A stretch of 64,000 bases of DNA from Lentzea sp. NBRC 105346 (lineage in GTDB: Bacteria; Actinomycetota; Actinomycetes; Mycobacteriales; Pseudonocardiaceae): contig NZ_BSTQ01000019.1 of NCBI RefSeq assembly GCF_030269605.1, forward strand, positions 62,001-126,000, written 5' to 3'. The notes beneath the pieces were generated by a model, which had not been told where the DNA came from, did not search any database, and saw only the letters and a list, made by a program, of their open reading frames with translations. The position numbers and the translations under genes were made by a program. Numbering within the stretch: position 1 is the first letter of the stretch; each line of letters begins with the position of its first letter. Positions 51,062 through 59,047 of this stretch are shown here, piece after piece.

Positions 51062-51211
51062 GGTTTTTCTGTAACGGTCGAATGCCTACACCTCAAAGCC
51101 CACGTGGTCAACAGTCAGAGGTGAGCATTCCTCCGATGACTGGCCCGCCGCCCCCAGTCGAACAGCAGTGCCGCCGCACAACCCATCCCCCAACGAAAGT
51201 GGGAGGCTCCT

Positions 51212-53284
51212 GTGGCACCCCGTTCACGGCGGTTGCTGGCGAAGTCCAGCATCCTGGCCACCGCGATAGCGGTGGCGGTGACCTCTCTCGTGTCCGCAGC
51301 GCCGCAAGCCGCGGCCGCGGACACTCTTCTGTCCCAGGGCAAGCCGACGGCCGAGTCCTCGTCCGGTGGCGCGAACTACGCGCCGAAGAACGCGGTCGAC
51401 GGCAACTCGGGCACGCGCTGGGCGAGCAAGGCCAACACGGACCCGGCGTGGATCCGCGTCGACCTCGGCGCATCGGTCAACATCAGCCGGGTCAGGCTGC
51501 AGTGGGACCTCTCGTGTGCCAAGGCGTACCGCGTCGAGACCTCTGACGACGCCACGGCGTGGACCAGCATCCACAGCACCACCGACGGAAAGGGCGGGGT
51601 CGAGGACCTGACGGTCACCGGCCACGGCCGCTACGTCCGCGTGTACGGCACCACGAGATGCCGTACCGGCACGAGCTACGGCTACTCCCTGCAGGAGTTC
51701 CAGGTCTTCGGCAACAACATCGACGACCCCGTACCGCCGACGCCGCCGACCAACCTGAAGGCGTCCGAGATCAAGTCGACCTCCGCGAAGCTGACCTGGA
51801 CGGCGTCGACGGACAACGTCGCCGTCACGTCGTACGAGATCTACAACCAGGGTCAGTTCGTCAAGTCCGTCCCCGCGACGCCGACCTCGACGACGATGAC
51901 CGGGTTGAAGGCGAACACCCAGTACGGCTTCTACGTCAACGCGAAGGACGCCGCGGGCAACATCTCGCAGGCCTCCAACACGGCCGAGTTCAAGACCCCG
52001 CCGGCCGAGGACGACCCGATCCCGCCGACCGCGCCGAAGAACCTGCGGTCGCCGTCGCAGACCGCGAACAGTGTCTCGCTCGCGTGGGACCCGTCCACGG
52101 ACAACGTCGGAGTCACCCGCTACGAGGTCTACGCGGCCGGTGAGGGCAAGGTCGGCGACTCGACCGGCACCACCGCGACCATCGGCGGCCGTAAGGCGAG
52201 CACCGAGTACGCGTTCACCGTCAAGGCGTTCGACGCGGTAGGCAACCCGTCGCCCGCGTCCAACGAGCTGAAGGTCAAGACCAAGTCCGGTGGCGACCAG
52301 GTCGGCGCCGTCACGCAGATCGCGACCGACACGGACGTTCCGTGGGGCCTCGCGTTCCTGCCCGACGGCAGCGGCATCTACACCCGCCGCGACGCGCAGG
52401 ACGTCATCAAGATCACCGCGTCCGGCCAGAAGACCAACCTGGGCAAGGTTCCGGGGGTGTCCGGTACGAACGGTGAGGGCGGTCTGCTCGGTCTCGAGCT
52501 GTCGCCGACGTTCGCCGTCGACCACTACGTGTACATCTACCACACGTCCGGCAGTGACAACCGGGTCGTGCGCGCGAAGCTCGAGAACAACGCGTTCTCC
52601 GGCTGGCAGACCCTGCTGACCGGCATCCCGCGCAACAAGTTCCACAACGGCGGCCGGCTGCGCTTCGGCCCGGACGGCAAGCTGTACGCGTCCACCGGCG
52701 ACGGTCAGAACGGCGCCAACGCCCAGAACAAGCAGAACCTGGGCGGCAAGGTCCTGCGCCTCAACCCGGACGGCTCCGCGCCGGCGGACAACCCGTTCAT
52801 CGGCGAGGGCGGCAACGCGCGCTACGTCTGGTCGTGGGGCCACCGCAACGTGCAGGGGCTGGCGTTCGATTCCCAGGGCCGGTTGTGGGAGGCCGAGCTC
52901 GGCAACTCCAACATGGACGAGATCAACCTGATCCAGAAGGGCGGCAACTACGGCTGGCCCAAGTGTGAGGGCACCTCGGGCGACTGCGGCGGCTTCATCG
53001 CGCCGAAGAAGACCTTCCCGGTCGGCTCGGCGTCGCCCTCGGGTCTGGCGATCGTCAACGACGTGCTGTTCCTCGCCGCCCTGCGCGGTGAGCGGCTCTA
53101 CCGGATGACGATCAACGGCTCGTCCATCGGCTCCACCACGCAGCACTTCCAGGGCACCTACGGCCGTCTGCGGACGCCCGAACCCGCCCCGGACGGCTCG
53201 CTGTGGGTCACCACGTCCAACGGTGACAAGGACAGCACCGCCAACAACAGCAACACCAAGATCCTCAAGGTGGCGCTGAACTAG
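51212..53284 (+). CDS. Secreted PQQ-type glucose/sorbosone dehydrogenase with F5/8C and FN3 modules
   Basis: A 690-residue exoprotein. Signal peptide (about 1-36, ending AAA), F5/8 type C/CBM32 domain (about 40-165; DGNSGTRWASKANTDPAWIRVDLG), two fibronectin type III repeats (about 175-265 and 272-360) and a soluble PQQ-dependent sugar dehydrogenase propeller (about 367-690). The propeller shows PWGLAFLPDG, NGEGGLLGLELSP, HNGGRLRFGPDGKLYASTGDG, GHRNVQGLAFD and GGNYGWP, the family landmarks. It should oxidise aldoses to lactones at the cell surface. GTG 51212 follows GGGAGG. Divergent from the ABC operon; it would supply aldonic acids for the transporter. Confidence 0.9.
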   Translation: MAPRSRRLLAKSSILATAIAVAVTSLVSAAPQAAAADTLLSQGKPTAESSSGGANYAPKNAVDGNSGTRWASKANTDPAWIRVDLGASVNISRVRLQWDLSCAKAYRVETSDDATAWTSIHSTTDGKGGVEDLTVTGHGRYVRVYGTTRCRTGTSYGYSLQEFQVFGNNIDDPVPPTPPTNLKASEIKSTSAKLTWTASTDNVAVTSYEIYNQGQFVKSVPATPTSTTMTGLKANTQYGFYVNAKDAAGNISQASNTAEFKTPPAEDDPIPPTAPKNLRSPSQTANSVSLAWDPSTDNVGVTRYEVYAAGEGKVGDSTGTTATIGGRKASTEYAFTVKAFDAVGNPSPASNELKVKTKSGGDQVGAVTQIATDTDVPWGLAFLPDGSGIYTRRDAQDVIKITASGQKTNLGKVPGVSGTNGEGGLLGLELSPTFAVDHYVYIYHTSGSDNRVVRAKLENNAFSGWQTLLTGIPRNKFHNGGRLRFGPDGKLYASTGDGQNGANAQNKQNLGGKVLRLNPDGSAPADNPFIGEGGNARYVWSWGHRNVQGLAFDSQGRLWEAELGNSNMDEINLIQKGGNYGWPKCEGTSGDCGGFIAPKKTFPVGSASPSGLAIVNDVLFLAALRGERLYRMTINGSSIGSTTQHFQGTYGRLRTPEPAPDGSLWVTTSNGDKDSTANNSNTKILKVALN

Positions 53285-53297
53285 CCCGTTCGAGTGA

Positions 53298-53350
53298 GCC
53301 ATGAGGGGAGCCTTCATGGACCTGAGGTCCATGAAGGCTCCCCTCATGGC
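53298..53350. terminator. 53-bp palindrome between convergent genes
   Basis: Perfect 26-base arms (53298-53323 and 53325-53350) around one central base, with core GGACCT-G-AGGTCC. It lies between two convergent stops and has the geometry and core of the element at 60317-60369. Confidence 0.85.
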
Positions 53351-53352
53351 AA

Positions 53353-55059
53353 TCAGAGGGCGTTTGGTTCCGGGTTGGTGCCTGGGCGGGACAGGAACTC
53401 GAAGTCGCAGCCCTCGTTGGCCTGGGTGATGTGCTCGTAGTAGAGCGCGCCCCAGCCGCGTTCGAACTTCGGCGCCGGGGGAGTCCACTCGGCACGGCGC
53501 CTGGCAAGCTCCTCGTCGGACACTTCCACGTGCAGGATCCGCGCTTCCACGTCCAACGTGACCAGATCGCCGGTGCGGACCAGAGCGAGCGGACCGCCCA
53601 CGTGCGCCTCGGGCGCGACGTGCAGAACGCAGGCGCCGTAAGAGGTTCCGCTCATCCGCGCGTCCGAGACGCGGACCATGTCGCGCACGCCCTGCTTCAA
53701 CAGCTTGTCCGGGATCGGCAGCATGCCGTATTCGGGCATGCCCGGTCCGCCCTTCGGCCCGCCGCCCGCGAGGACGATCACCGAGTCGCGGGTGATCTCC
53801 AGGTCGGGCGAGTTGATCCGTTGCTGCAAGTCCTTGTATCCCTGGAAGACCACGGCGGGACCGGTGTGCTTCCACAGCTCGGGTTCGGCGGCCACGTACT
53901 TGATGACCGCGCCGTCCGGCGCCAGGTTGCCGCGCAGCACCGCGAGGCCGCCCTCGGGCGAGACCGGGTTGTCCAGCGGCCGGATCACGTCGTCGTCGAA
54001 CACCGCGGCGCCTTCGAGGTCCGCACCGAACGTCCTGCCTGTCACGGTGATCCGGTCGAGGTGCAGCCGTTCGGTGAGCCGCGAGAACAGGCCGCGCAGC
54101 CCACCCGCGTAGTAGAAGTCCTCCATCAGGTACTTGCCCGCGGGCTGCACCGACGCCAGCACCGGCGTCACGCGGGACAACCGGTCGAAGTCGTCCAGCG
54201 ACAACGGAATCCGGCTCCGCCCGGCCATCGCGACGAGGTGGATCAACGAGTTCGTCGACCCGCCCAGCGCCAGGATCGTCGTCACCGCGTCGGTGTACGC
54301 CTCCGGCGACAGGATCCGCGACGGCTTGAGGTCCTCGAGCACCATCTCGACGACGCGCGCGCCACTCGCCGCGGCCATCCGGTAATGCGCGGAGTCGACG
54401 GCCGGAATCGAAGACGCACCAGGCAGAGTCAGCCCCAGTGCCTCCGCCGCGGAGGTCATCGTCGACGCCGTGCCCATGGTCATGCAGGTGCCGGGGGAGC
54501 GGGCGAGACCGGACTCGATCTCGTTCCACTCCTCGTCACCGATGACGCCGGCGCGCTTGTCGTCCCAGAACCGCCACATGTCCGTGCCGCTGGCGAGCTT
54601 CTGCCCGCGCCAGTTGCCGCGCAGCATCGGCCCGGCGGGCACGAAGATCACCGGCAGGTCGGCCGAGATCGCGCCCATGAGCAACGCGGGCGTCGTCTTG
54701 TCGCAGCCGCCCATGAGCACCGCGCCGTCGACCGGATAGGACCGCAGGATCTCCTCGGTCTCCATCGCGAGCATGTTCCGGTACATCATCGGTGTCGGCT
54801 TCTGGTACGTCTCCGACAGCGTGGACACCGGGAACTCGAACGGGAAACCGCCCGCCGCCAGCACGCCGCGTTCGACCTGCTGCGCACGTTCACGCAGATG
54901 CATGTGGCACGGGTTGATGCCGCTCCACGTGTTCAGGATCGCGATGATCGGCTTGCCGAGGTGCTCCTCGGCGTTGAGCCCGAGCTGCCGCGCCCGCGCG
55001 CGGTGACTGAACTGGCGCAGTGCCTCGCCTTTGAACCACTGCTCGCTGCGAAGTGTCAC
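53353..55059 (-). CDS. IlvD/Edd-family dehydratase (sugar-acid type)
   Basis: A 568-residue iron-sulfur dehydratase. Cluster ligands are in NPCHMHL, GGCDKTTPALLMGA and GTCMTMGTASTM. Other family marks are LGGSTNSLIHL and the C-terminal GGPGMPEYGML and SDARMSGTSYGACVLHV. The family contains dihydroxy-acid dehydratase, phosphogluconate dehydratase and aldonate dehydratases; location beside a DapA-family protein, a sugar dehydrogenase and GntR/LacI regulators points to an aldonate dehydratase. GTG 55059 overlaps the upstream stop as GTGA and follows GGAG; a start at 55071 is the alternative. Confidence 0.9.
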   Translation of the reverse strand: MTLRSEQWFKGEALRQFSHRARARQLGLNAEEHLGKPIIAILNTWSGINPCHMHLRERAQQVERGVLAAGGFPFEFPVSTLSETYQKPTPMMYRNMLAMETEEILRSYPVDGAVLMGGCDKTTPALLMGAISADLPVIFVPAGPMLRGNWRGQKLASGTDMWRFWDDKRAGVIGDEEWNEIESGLARSPGTCMTMGTASTMTSAAEALGLTLPGASSIPAVDSAHYRMAAASGARVVEMVLEDLKPSRILSPEAYTDAVTTILALGGSTNSLIHLVAMAGRSRIPLSLDDFDRLSRVTPVLASVQPAGKYLMEDFYYAGGLRGLFSRLTERLHLDRITVTGRTFGADLEGAAVFDDDVIRPLDNPVSPEGGLAVLRGNLAPDGAVIKYVAAEPELWKHTGPAVVFQGYKDLQQRINSPDLEITRDSVIVLAGGGPKGGPGMPEYGMLPIPDKLLKQGVRDMVRVSDARMSGTSYGACVLHVAPEAHVGGPLALVRTGDLVTLDVEARILHVEVSDEELARRRAEWTPPAPKFERGWGALYYEHITQANEGCDFEFLSRPGTNPEPNAL

Positions 55060-55961
55060 TTCAGGCTCCACATGGCCAGCAGGTCACCGACCTTCGCACG
55101 GTCCTTTTCGGACAGCGGATGGCTCGGCGGCCGGATGTCGCGGCGGCAGAGTCCCAGCTGTGCCAACGCCTCCTTCACCACGGACACGTTGTTCGCGGAC
55201 TCGTTGGCCGCGCGCATCTCCTCGAACGGCCGGATGAACTCCCACAGTTCCATGGCGGCGCCGAACTCGCCGTTCTTCAGGGAGTTGAACATCTGCACGG
55301 AGATCTCCGGCGCGACGTTCGCGAGGCCGCTCGTGAATCCGGTGGCGCCGGTCGCGAAGTAGCCGGGAGCGGACAGCTCGGCGAGCCCGGCGACCCACAC
55401 GAGCCGGTCGTAGCCCGCGTCGCGCGAGACGGACGCGAAGCGCACCGGGTCCGGCACCGCGTACTTGACGCCGACGACGTTCGGGCATGCGTCCTTGAGC
55501 TGTGCGATCTGCGCGCCGCCGATGCGCGGGTTGCGGACGTAGAGGATGACGCTGAGCTCCGGGACCTCCGACGCGATCCGCCGGTGGTACTCGACCCAGC
55601 CGTCCAGCGACACGTACGGGTGGACGGGCTGGTGGATCATGATCCCGCTCGCGCCCGCGGCGTCGGCGTACCTGGCGGCCTTGACGGCGGTGTGCACGTC
55701 GTGCCCGACGCCCGCGATGATCGTCGCGCGGCCGGCGACGACCTCGGCGGTGATGCTGACCGCCTTCTGCGTCTCCTGCTCGGACAACGCGTAGAACTCG
55801 CTCGTGTTGCCGTTCGGCGTGACGACACCGATGCCGCCTTCGACCATCCGGTCGACGATCGCGCCGTACGCCTTCTCGTCGATGGCGCCGTCCTCCGCGA
55901 ACGGGGTGACGGTGATCGCCACGATTCCGGAGAGCTGGGCGGACACGTCATCGAATGCCAT
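55056..55961 (-). CDS. DapA-family aldolase/dehydratase (sugar-acid lyase)
   Basis: A 301-residue class I lyase of the dihydrodipicolinate synthase/N-acetylneuraminate lyase family. The Schiff-base lysine is in VVGVKYAVPD and the catalytic tyrosine in SVILYVRNP. The family GxTGE loop reads PNGNTSEFYALS here. Members in sugar-acid loci cleave 2-keto-3-deoxy acids or convert 5-keto-4-deoxyglucarate. It overlaps the dehydratase gene by 4 bp and the GntR gene by 14 bp, so the three are coupled: regulator, lyase, dehydratase. Confidence 0.9.
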   Translation of the reverse strand: MAFDDVSAQLSGIVAITVTPFAEDGAIDEKAYGAIVDRMVEGGIGVVTPNGNTSEFYALSEQETQKAVSITAEVVAGRATIIAGVGHDVHTAVKAARYADAAGASGIMIHQPVHPYVSLDGWVEYHRRIASEVPELSVILYVRNPRIGGAQIAQLKDACPNVVGVKYAVPDPVRFASVSRDAGYDRLVWVAGLAELSAPGYFATGATGFTSGLANVAPEISVQMFNSLKNGEFGAAMELWEFIRPFEEMRAANESANNVSVVKEALAQLGLCRRDIRPPSHPLSEKDRAKVGDLLAMWSLK

Positions 55962-56595
55962 GGGGAAGCTCCTCGATCACTCGGTCGGCGAACGTCTGGA
56001 TGTGCCTGCGCAGGAGCTCGGCGGCGAGATCGGCCTTGCCCTGCTCGGCGGCGGCGAGGATGGCGCGGTGTTCGGCGGCTTCGTCGTCCCACGTGGGGCA
56101 GATGCCCCAGCCCGCGACGGTGATCAACGCGGCCTGGTCGCGCAGCCCGTCCAGAATGTCGATCATCAGCGGGTTGCCGCACCCCTCGTACAGGGCGCGG
56201 TGGAACGACCGGTTCGCGAGGCTGCGCTTCGCGAGGTCCTGTGGGTCGGTCAGTGCTTGTCGTGCTTGGTGGAACGACGCTTTGAGCATGATCGACCGGC
56301 GCAGCGCCTCCGGCTCGACGAGCATCCGGACGTCGTAGACCGCGTTGGCCATCTCCGCGTCGACGGTCCGCACGGCCGCGCCCTTGTACGGCTCCATGAC
56401 GACGAGCCCTGATCCGGCGAGCGTCTTCAACGCCTCGCGCACGGGTGTCTTCGAGACGCCCAGGTTTGCGGCGAGGTCCGTTTCCACAAGTGGCTGACCC
56501 GGCGTCAGGGATCCGTTGAGAATCGCTTCTTTGATCGATTCCAGAACAAAGTCGGTCCTAGACGCCGGTGGTGCGCCGGTCCGGTCGTACATCAT
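55948..56595 (-). CDS. GntR-family regulator with FCD domain
   Basis: A 215-residue FadR-subfamily regulator. The winged helix contains ILNGSLTPGQPLVETDLAANLGVSKTPVREAL (core motif GVSKTPVREAL). The C-terminal FCD domain has the metal-binding set in FHRALYEGC, DEAAEHRAIL and LLRRHIQTF. FCD regulators respond to small acids. The start overlaps a 17-bp palindrome that is a likely autoregulatory operator. First gene of the operon with the lyase and dehydratase. Confidence 0.92.
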   Translation of the reverse strand: MMYDRTGAPPASRTDFVLESIKEAILNGSLTPGQPLVETDLAANLGVSKTPVREALKTLAGSGLVVMEPYKGAAVRTVDAEMANAVYDVRMLVEPEALRRSIMLKASFHQARQALTDPQDLAKRSLANRSFHRALYEGCGNPLMIDILDGLRDQAALITVAGWGICPTWDDEAAEHRAILAAAEQGKADLAAELLRRHIQTFADRVIEELPHGIR

Positions 56596-56601
56596 ATACG
56601 A
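56585..56601. promoter_or_regulatory. Candidate GntR/FCD operator
   Basis: TCGTACATCATATACGA is a 17-bp imperfect palindrome (outer TCGTA/TACGA) lying across the start codon of the GntR gene. FCD regulators bind GTA-N-TAC-type palindromes, so autorepression is likely. Confidence 0.55.
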
Positions 56602-56672
56602 GACGCTACGGCGCGGCTGTGACGCAGGTCAACCGTCTTGTGACGAAGCGAGATCTTCCCTTCCGGGACCGT

Positions 56673-56700
56673 TGAACCAACTAACGGCGGGTTCCGTTTT
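56673..56700 (+). promoter_or_regulatory. Candidate SigL-type ECF promoter of the zinc-finger-less anti-sigma paralogue
   Basis: TGAACC (56673-56678), a 16-base spacer and CGTTTT (56695-56700). The -35 and spacing are the same as in the promoter upstream of the ECF sigma gene at 59048. It lies about 57 bp before the start at 56757. Confidence 0.65.
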
Positions 56701-56756
56701 GAAGATGGCGGCCACCACGGCCGCTGGTTTCCACCGAGCTGAACCGAGATCTGCAC

Positions 56757-57260
56757 ATGCTGACGGAAGAAATACCGCCGGAGGCCTTCCTGGAGGGCCC
56801 GCCGCCGGACGACCTGCTGCTCCAGCGAACGCTGGGCACGGTCCGCGCTGAGCGCTCCCGTGCCGTTCGCCGCCGCGGCAGGCTCGCCGCCGCGACGACG
56901 GCGACACTCATCGCGGCGACCCTCGCCGGCGGTGTGTTCCTGGGGCAGGACCTGGGCTCCTCGGGGCCCCGCCTGTTCGCGGGCGGGACTGCCAGCGGGC
57001 CACGGATGTCGGTCCAGATGACGAGCACCGACGGCGGCGTCCACCTGGTCGCCACCGTGTCCGGCATCGCCGACGGCGAGAAGTGCTGGCTGGTCGTGCA
57101 CACGAAGGATGGACGCGCGATCACGGCCGGAAGTTGGCTCTCGCACGATCAGAGCGTCACTTTGCCGGTGTCCGCCATGGTGTCCGGTGACGACGTGTCC
57201 GGGGTGAGCGTCGTCTCCGCCGACAAACACCCCTTGGTAACGGCTCACGCAACCGCGTGA
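56757..57260 (+). CDS. Anti-sigma-like membrane protein lacking the zinc-finger domain
   Basis: A 167-residue protein: short cytoplasmic lead (EIPPEAFLEGPPPDDLLLQRTLGTVRAERSRAVRRRG, identified by its LLLQRTL core), one membrane helix (about 45-64) and an extracytoplasmic RskA-type domain (SGIADGEKCWLVVHTKDGRAITAGSWL). It aligns along its whole length with the anti-sigma factor at 59596, but the N-terminal HxxxCxxC zinc domain that binds sigma is absent. The ATG at 56757 has a weak ribosome-binding site; no upstream frame restores the domain. It is preceded by the same type of ECF promoter and ended by a perfect hairpin. Confidence 0.82.
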   Translation: MLTEEIPPEAFLEGPPPDDLLLQRTLGTVRAERSRAVRRRGRLAAATTATLIAATLAGGVFLGQDLGSSGPRLFAGGTASGPRMSVQMTSTDGGVHLVATVSGIADGEKCWLVVHTKDGRAITAGSWLSHDQSVTLPVSAMVSGDDVSGVSVVSADKHPLVTAHATA

Positions 57261-57264
57261 GCCG
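57241..57264 (+). terminator. Hairpin terminator overlapping the stop codon
   Basis: A perfect 10-bp stem (57241-57250 with 57255-57264) with a 4-base loop contains the TGA of the preceding gene. No T tract follows. Confidence 0.7.
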
Positions 57265-57335
57265 CCCCGCGGGGGGCCGGGTCGCGCGGGGATGCGGCTC
57301 GTGGCGGCTGGGGAAGTAGCGGGGGCCGAACCGCG

Positions 57336-57485
57336 AACTCGCAGGGGCCGAGTTGATGACTCGCGGGGGGCTGACCTGAGGACTCGCGGGGATGGATTGC
57401 GGCTCGTGGGGCTGAGGAGTCGCGGGACGAACTCCGGAGTGACGGGTCGAACTGGGGAGTCGCGGGCGCGGGATTGCGGGCTCAC
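57336..57485. repeat. Degenerate tandem repeats, left (inverted) array
   Basis: About seven diverged units of 20-23 bp, each opening with ACTCGCGGGG or a variant (AGTCGCGGG, CTCGTGGGG). The motif is the reverse complement of the unit in the right array. The stretch from 57261 to 57937 carries no supported gene; open frames in it consist of repeat-derived Arg/Pro/Ser codons. Confidence 0.75.
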
Positions 57486-57590
57486 GATCTTGTCGGACCC
57501 TGGCGGTAGTGTCGGTTCCGGGGCCCTACGGTCCGCCGGCGGTGCGAAGCACCCCCCGCGTCGAGCCTAGCGAGCCGCACCGACAGTTCC

Positions 57591-57725
57591 GCGAGTCGTA
57601 CGTTCCGGACCCCCGAGTCGTACCTTCCCGACCCGCGAGTCGTACCTTCCCGACCCGCGAGTCGTACCTTCCCGACCCGCGAGTCGTACCTTCCCGACCC
57701 GCGAGCTCGACGTTCCCGTCCGCGA
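57591..57725. repeat. Tandem 22-bp repeats, right array
   Basis: Six consecutive units of about 22 bp built on GCGAGTCGTACCTTCCCGAC; the central three or four are identical and the outer ones diverge. No spacers separate the units, so this is not a CRISPR. It lies between the anti-sigma paralogue and the DUF1996 gene, in opposite orientation to the left array. Confidence 0.9.
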
Positions 57726-57937
57726 GCGCGCGTGTTGCCCCTTCGGCACCCGCTGTTCCCCGTTCGGCCCCCGTGAGTCGGCCGTTCGCCCCGCGGCCGT
57801 TAGGTCGTTCACCAGTTGACGCACTGGATCCGATCGGGTGTATTTCTGACTCTCAACTCAGCTCTACCCGCGTGAACGTGCCGCCTAGTGAGACATCGGC
57901 CTGTCTCCGTCATGTCCGGCTTGGCACAGTGTGAGCC

Positions 57938-58933
57938 GTGGCCGAACCGACCCAGCGCCCTGCCCGCCCGATGACGCTGGTGATCGGTGCTGTCGTCGCA
58001 CTGGTGGTGGTGGCTGCGGCCGCCGTCCTCGCCGGCACCTCCGAAGGCGCCCAGACGCCCGGCGACGACCAGTACGTGGAGATCGCCGACGTCGCGCAGA
58101 CGATCACGCCGAAGGTCACCGAGAACGGATCGAGCGGCCAGTACACGATCAGGTGCGGCAGCAACGCCGAACGCCACCTCAACGCCGACAACCCCGTCAT
58201 GTCCCCCGGCACGCCCGCGGGCGCGCACCACACGCACGAGTACGTGGGCAACTCCTCAGCCGACTACACGTCGACGGACGACAGCCTCGAAAAGGCCAAG
58301 AGCACCTGTGACAAGGACCTGAGCTCGTACTTCTGGCCCGTGTTGCGGCTGACCGACGGCGTCGGCCACGACGCGCACGCCCCAGGTGGCGGGGAGCACG
58401 GCAACACCGGCGAGGTGGTGCCGCCGAAGAGCGTCACGATCACCTACGTCGGCAACCCCGCCAGCAAGGTGCTGCCGATGCCGCGGTTCCTGCGCATGAT
58501 CACTGGGGACCCGATGGCGTTGACGCATCAGTACGGCGATCGGGTGCGCGCCAAGTGGAGTTGTAGCGGCCACCAGGATCGGTACACGACCAAGTACCCG
58601 CTGTGCGAGAACGGCGAGAGCGTCGTGCGCAGTTACGAGTTCGCCAGCTGCTGGGACGGGGGCAACATCGACAGCGCGTCGCATCGGACGCACATCGTGC
58701 ACCCGTCGGCGGCTGGAATCTGCCCCGCCAGGACGTTTCCCGTGCCCCAGTTGCGGCTTACGGTGACCTACGACGTCCCGAAGGGGCGTCCCTTCGCGAT
58801 CGACAGCTTCCCGGAACAGCACCGCGACCCCGCCTCCGATCACGCGATGTACATCAACGTGATGCCGGCGGCGATGATGAACGAGCTGGTCCGGTGCATC
58901 AACGAAGGCCGTTCCTGCAGCTCCGCACGGTGA
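57938..58933 (+). CDS. DUF1996 secreted/anchored protein
   Basis: A 331-residue protein with an N-terminal signal anchor (LVIGAVVALVVVAAAAVLAG). The exported DUF1996 domain has HLNADNPVMSPGTPAGAHHTHEYVGN near the start (key motif AGAHHTHEYVG), FWPVLR, a cysteine-containing SYEFASCWDGGNID...SHRTHIVHP region and FPEQHRDPASDHAMYINVM. This histidine-rich family is widespread in actinomycetes and fungi; no reaction is established. GTG 57938 is the only start before the anchor. A SigL-like promoter follows its stop, so it is not part of the sigma operon. Confidence 0.88.
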   Translation: MAEPTQRPARPMTLVIGAVVALVVVAAAAVLAGTSEGAQTPGDDQYVEIADVAQTITPKVTENGSSGQYTIRCGSNAERHLNADNPVMSPGTPAGAHHTHEYVGNSSADYTSTDDSLEKAKSTCDKDLSSYFWPVLRLTDGVGHDAHAPGGGEHGNTGEVVPPKSVTITYVGNPASKVLPMPRFLRMITGDPMALTHQYGDRVRAKWSCSGHQDRYTTKYPLCENGESVVRSYEFASCWDGGNIDSASHRTHIVHPSAAGICPARTFPVPQLRLTVTYDVPKGRPFAIDSFPEQHRDPASDHAMYINVMPAAMMNELVRCINEGRSCSSAR

Positions 58934-58956
58934 TCCGTAGGATCCCCGAAAATCTT

Positions 58957-58984
58957 TGAACCGAATCGGGACGCCGTTCGTGTC
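58957..58984 (+). promoter_or_regulatory. SigL-type ECF promoter of the sigma/anti-sigma operon
   Basis: TGAACC (58957-58962), 16-base spacer, CGTGTC (58979-58984), 64 bp before the sigma start. This is the promoter form known for Mycobacterium tuberculosis SigL, which activates its own operon. Confidence 0.8.
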
Positions 58985-59047
58985 TCGCTTGAGGTCCATG
59001 CAGAACGCCCGACCAGAAGATGTTCACGGGCGGGGAGGAGTGGGTGG

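Noticed and set aside
51224..54529. Minus-strand open frame of about 1100 codons
   Set aside because: It runs antisense to the sugar dehydrogenase and out of frame with the dehydratase gene, without any domain; it is a shadow frame.
57591..57725. CRISPR-like array
   Set aside because: Units follow each other directly without unique spacers, have no palindromic core, and no cas genes are present.
57509..57934. Open frame of 141 codons across the repeat region
   Set aside because: The translation is only repeat-derived Arg/Pro/Ser/Thr segments with no ribosome-binding site; it is an artefact of a 22-bp repeat in GC-rich DNA.
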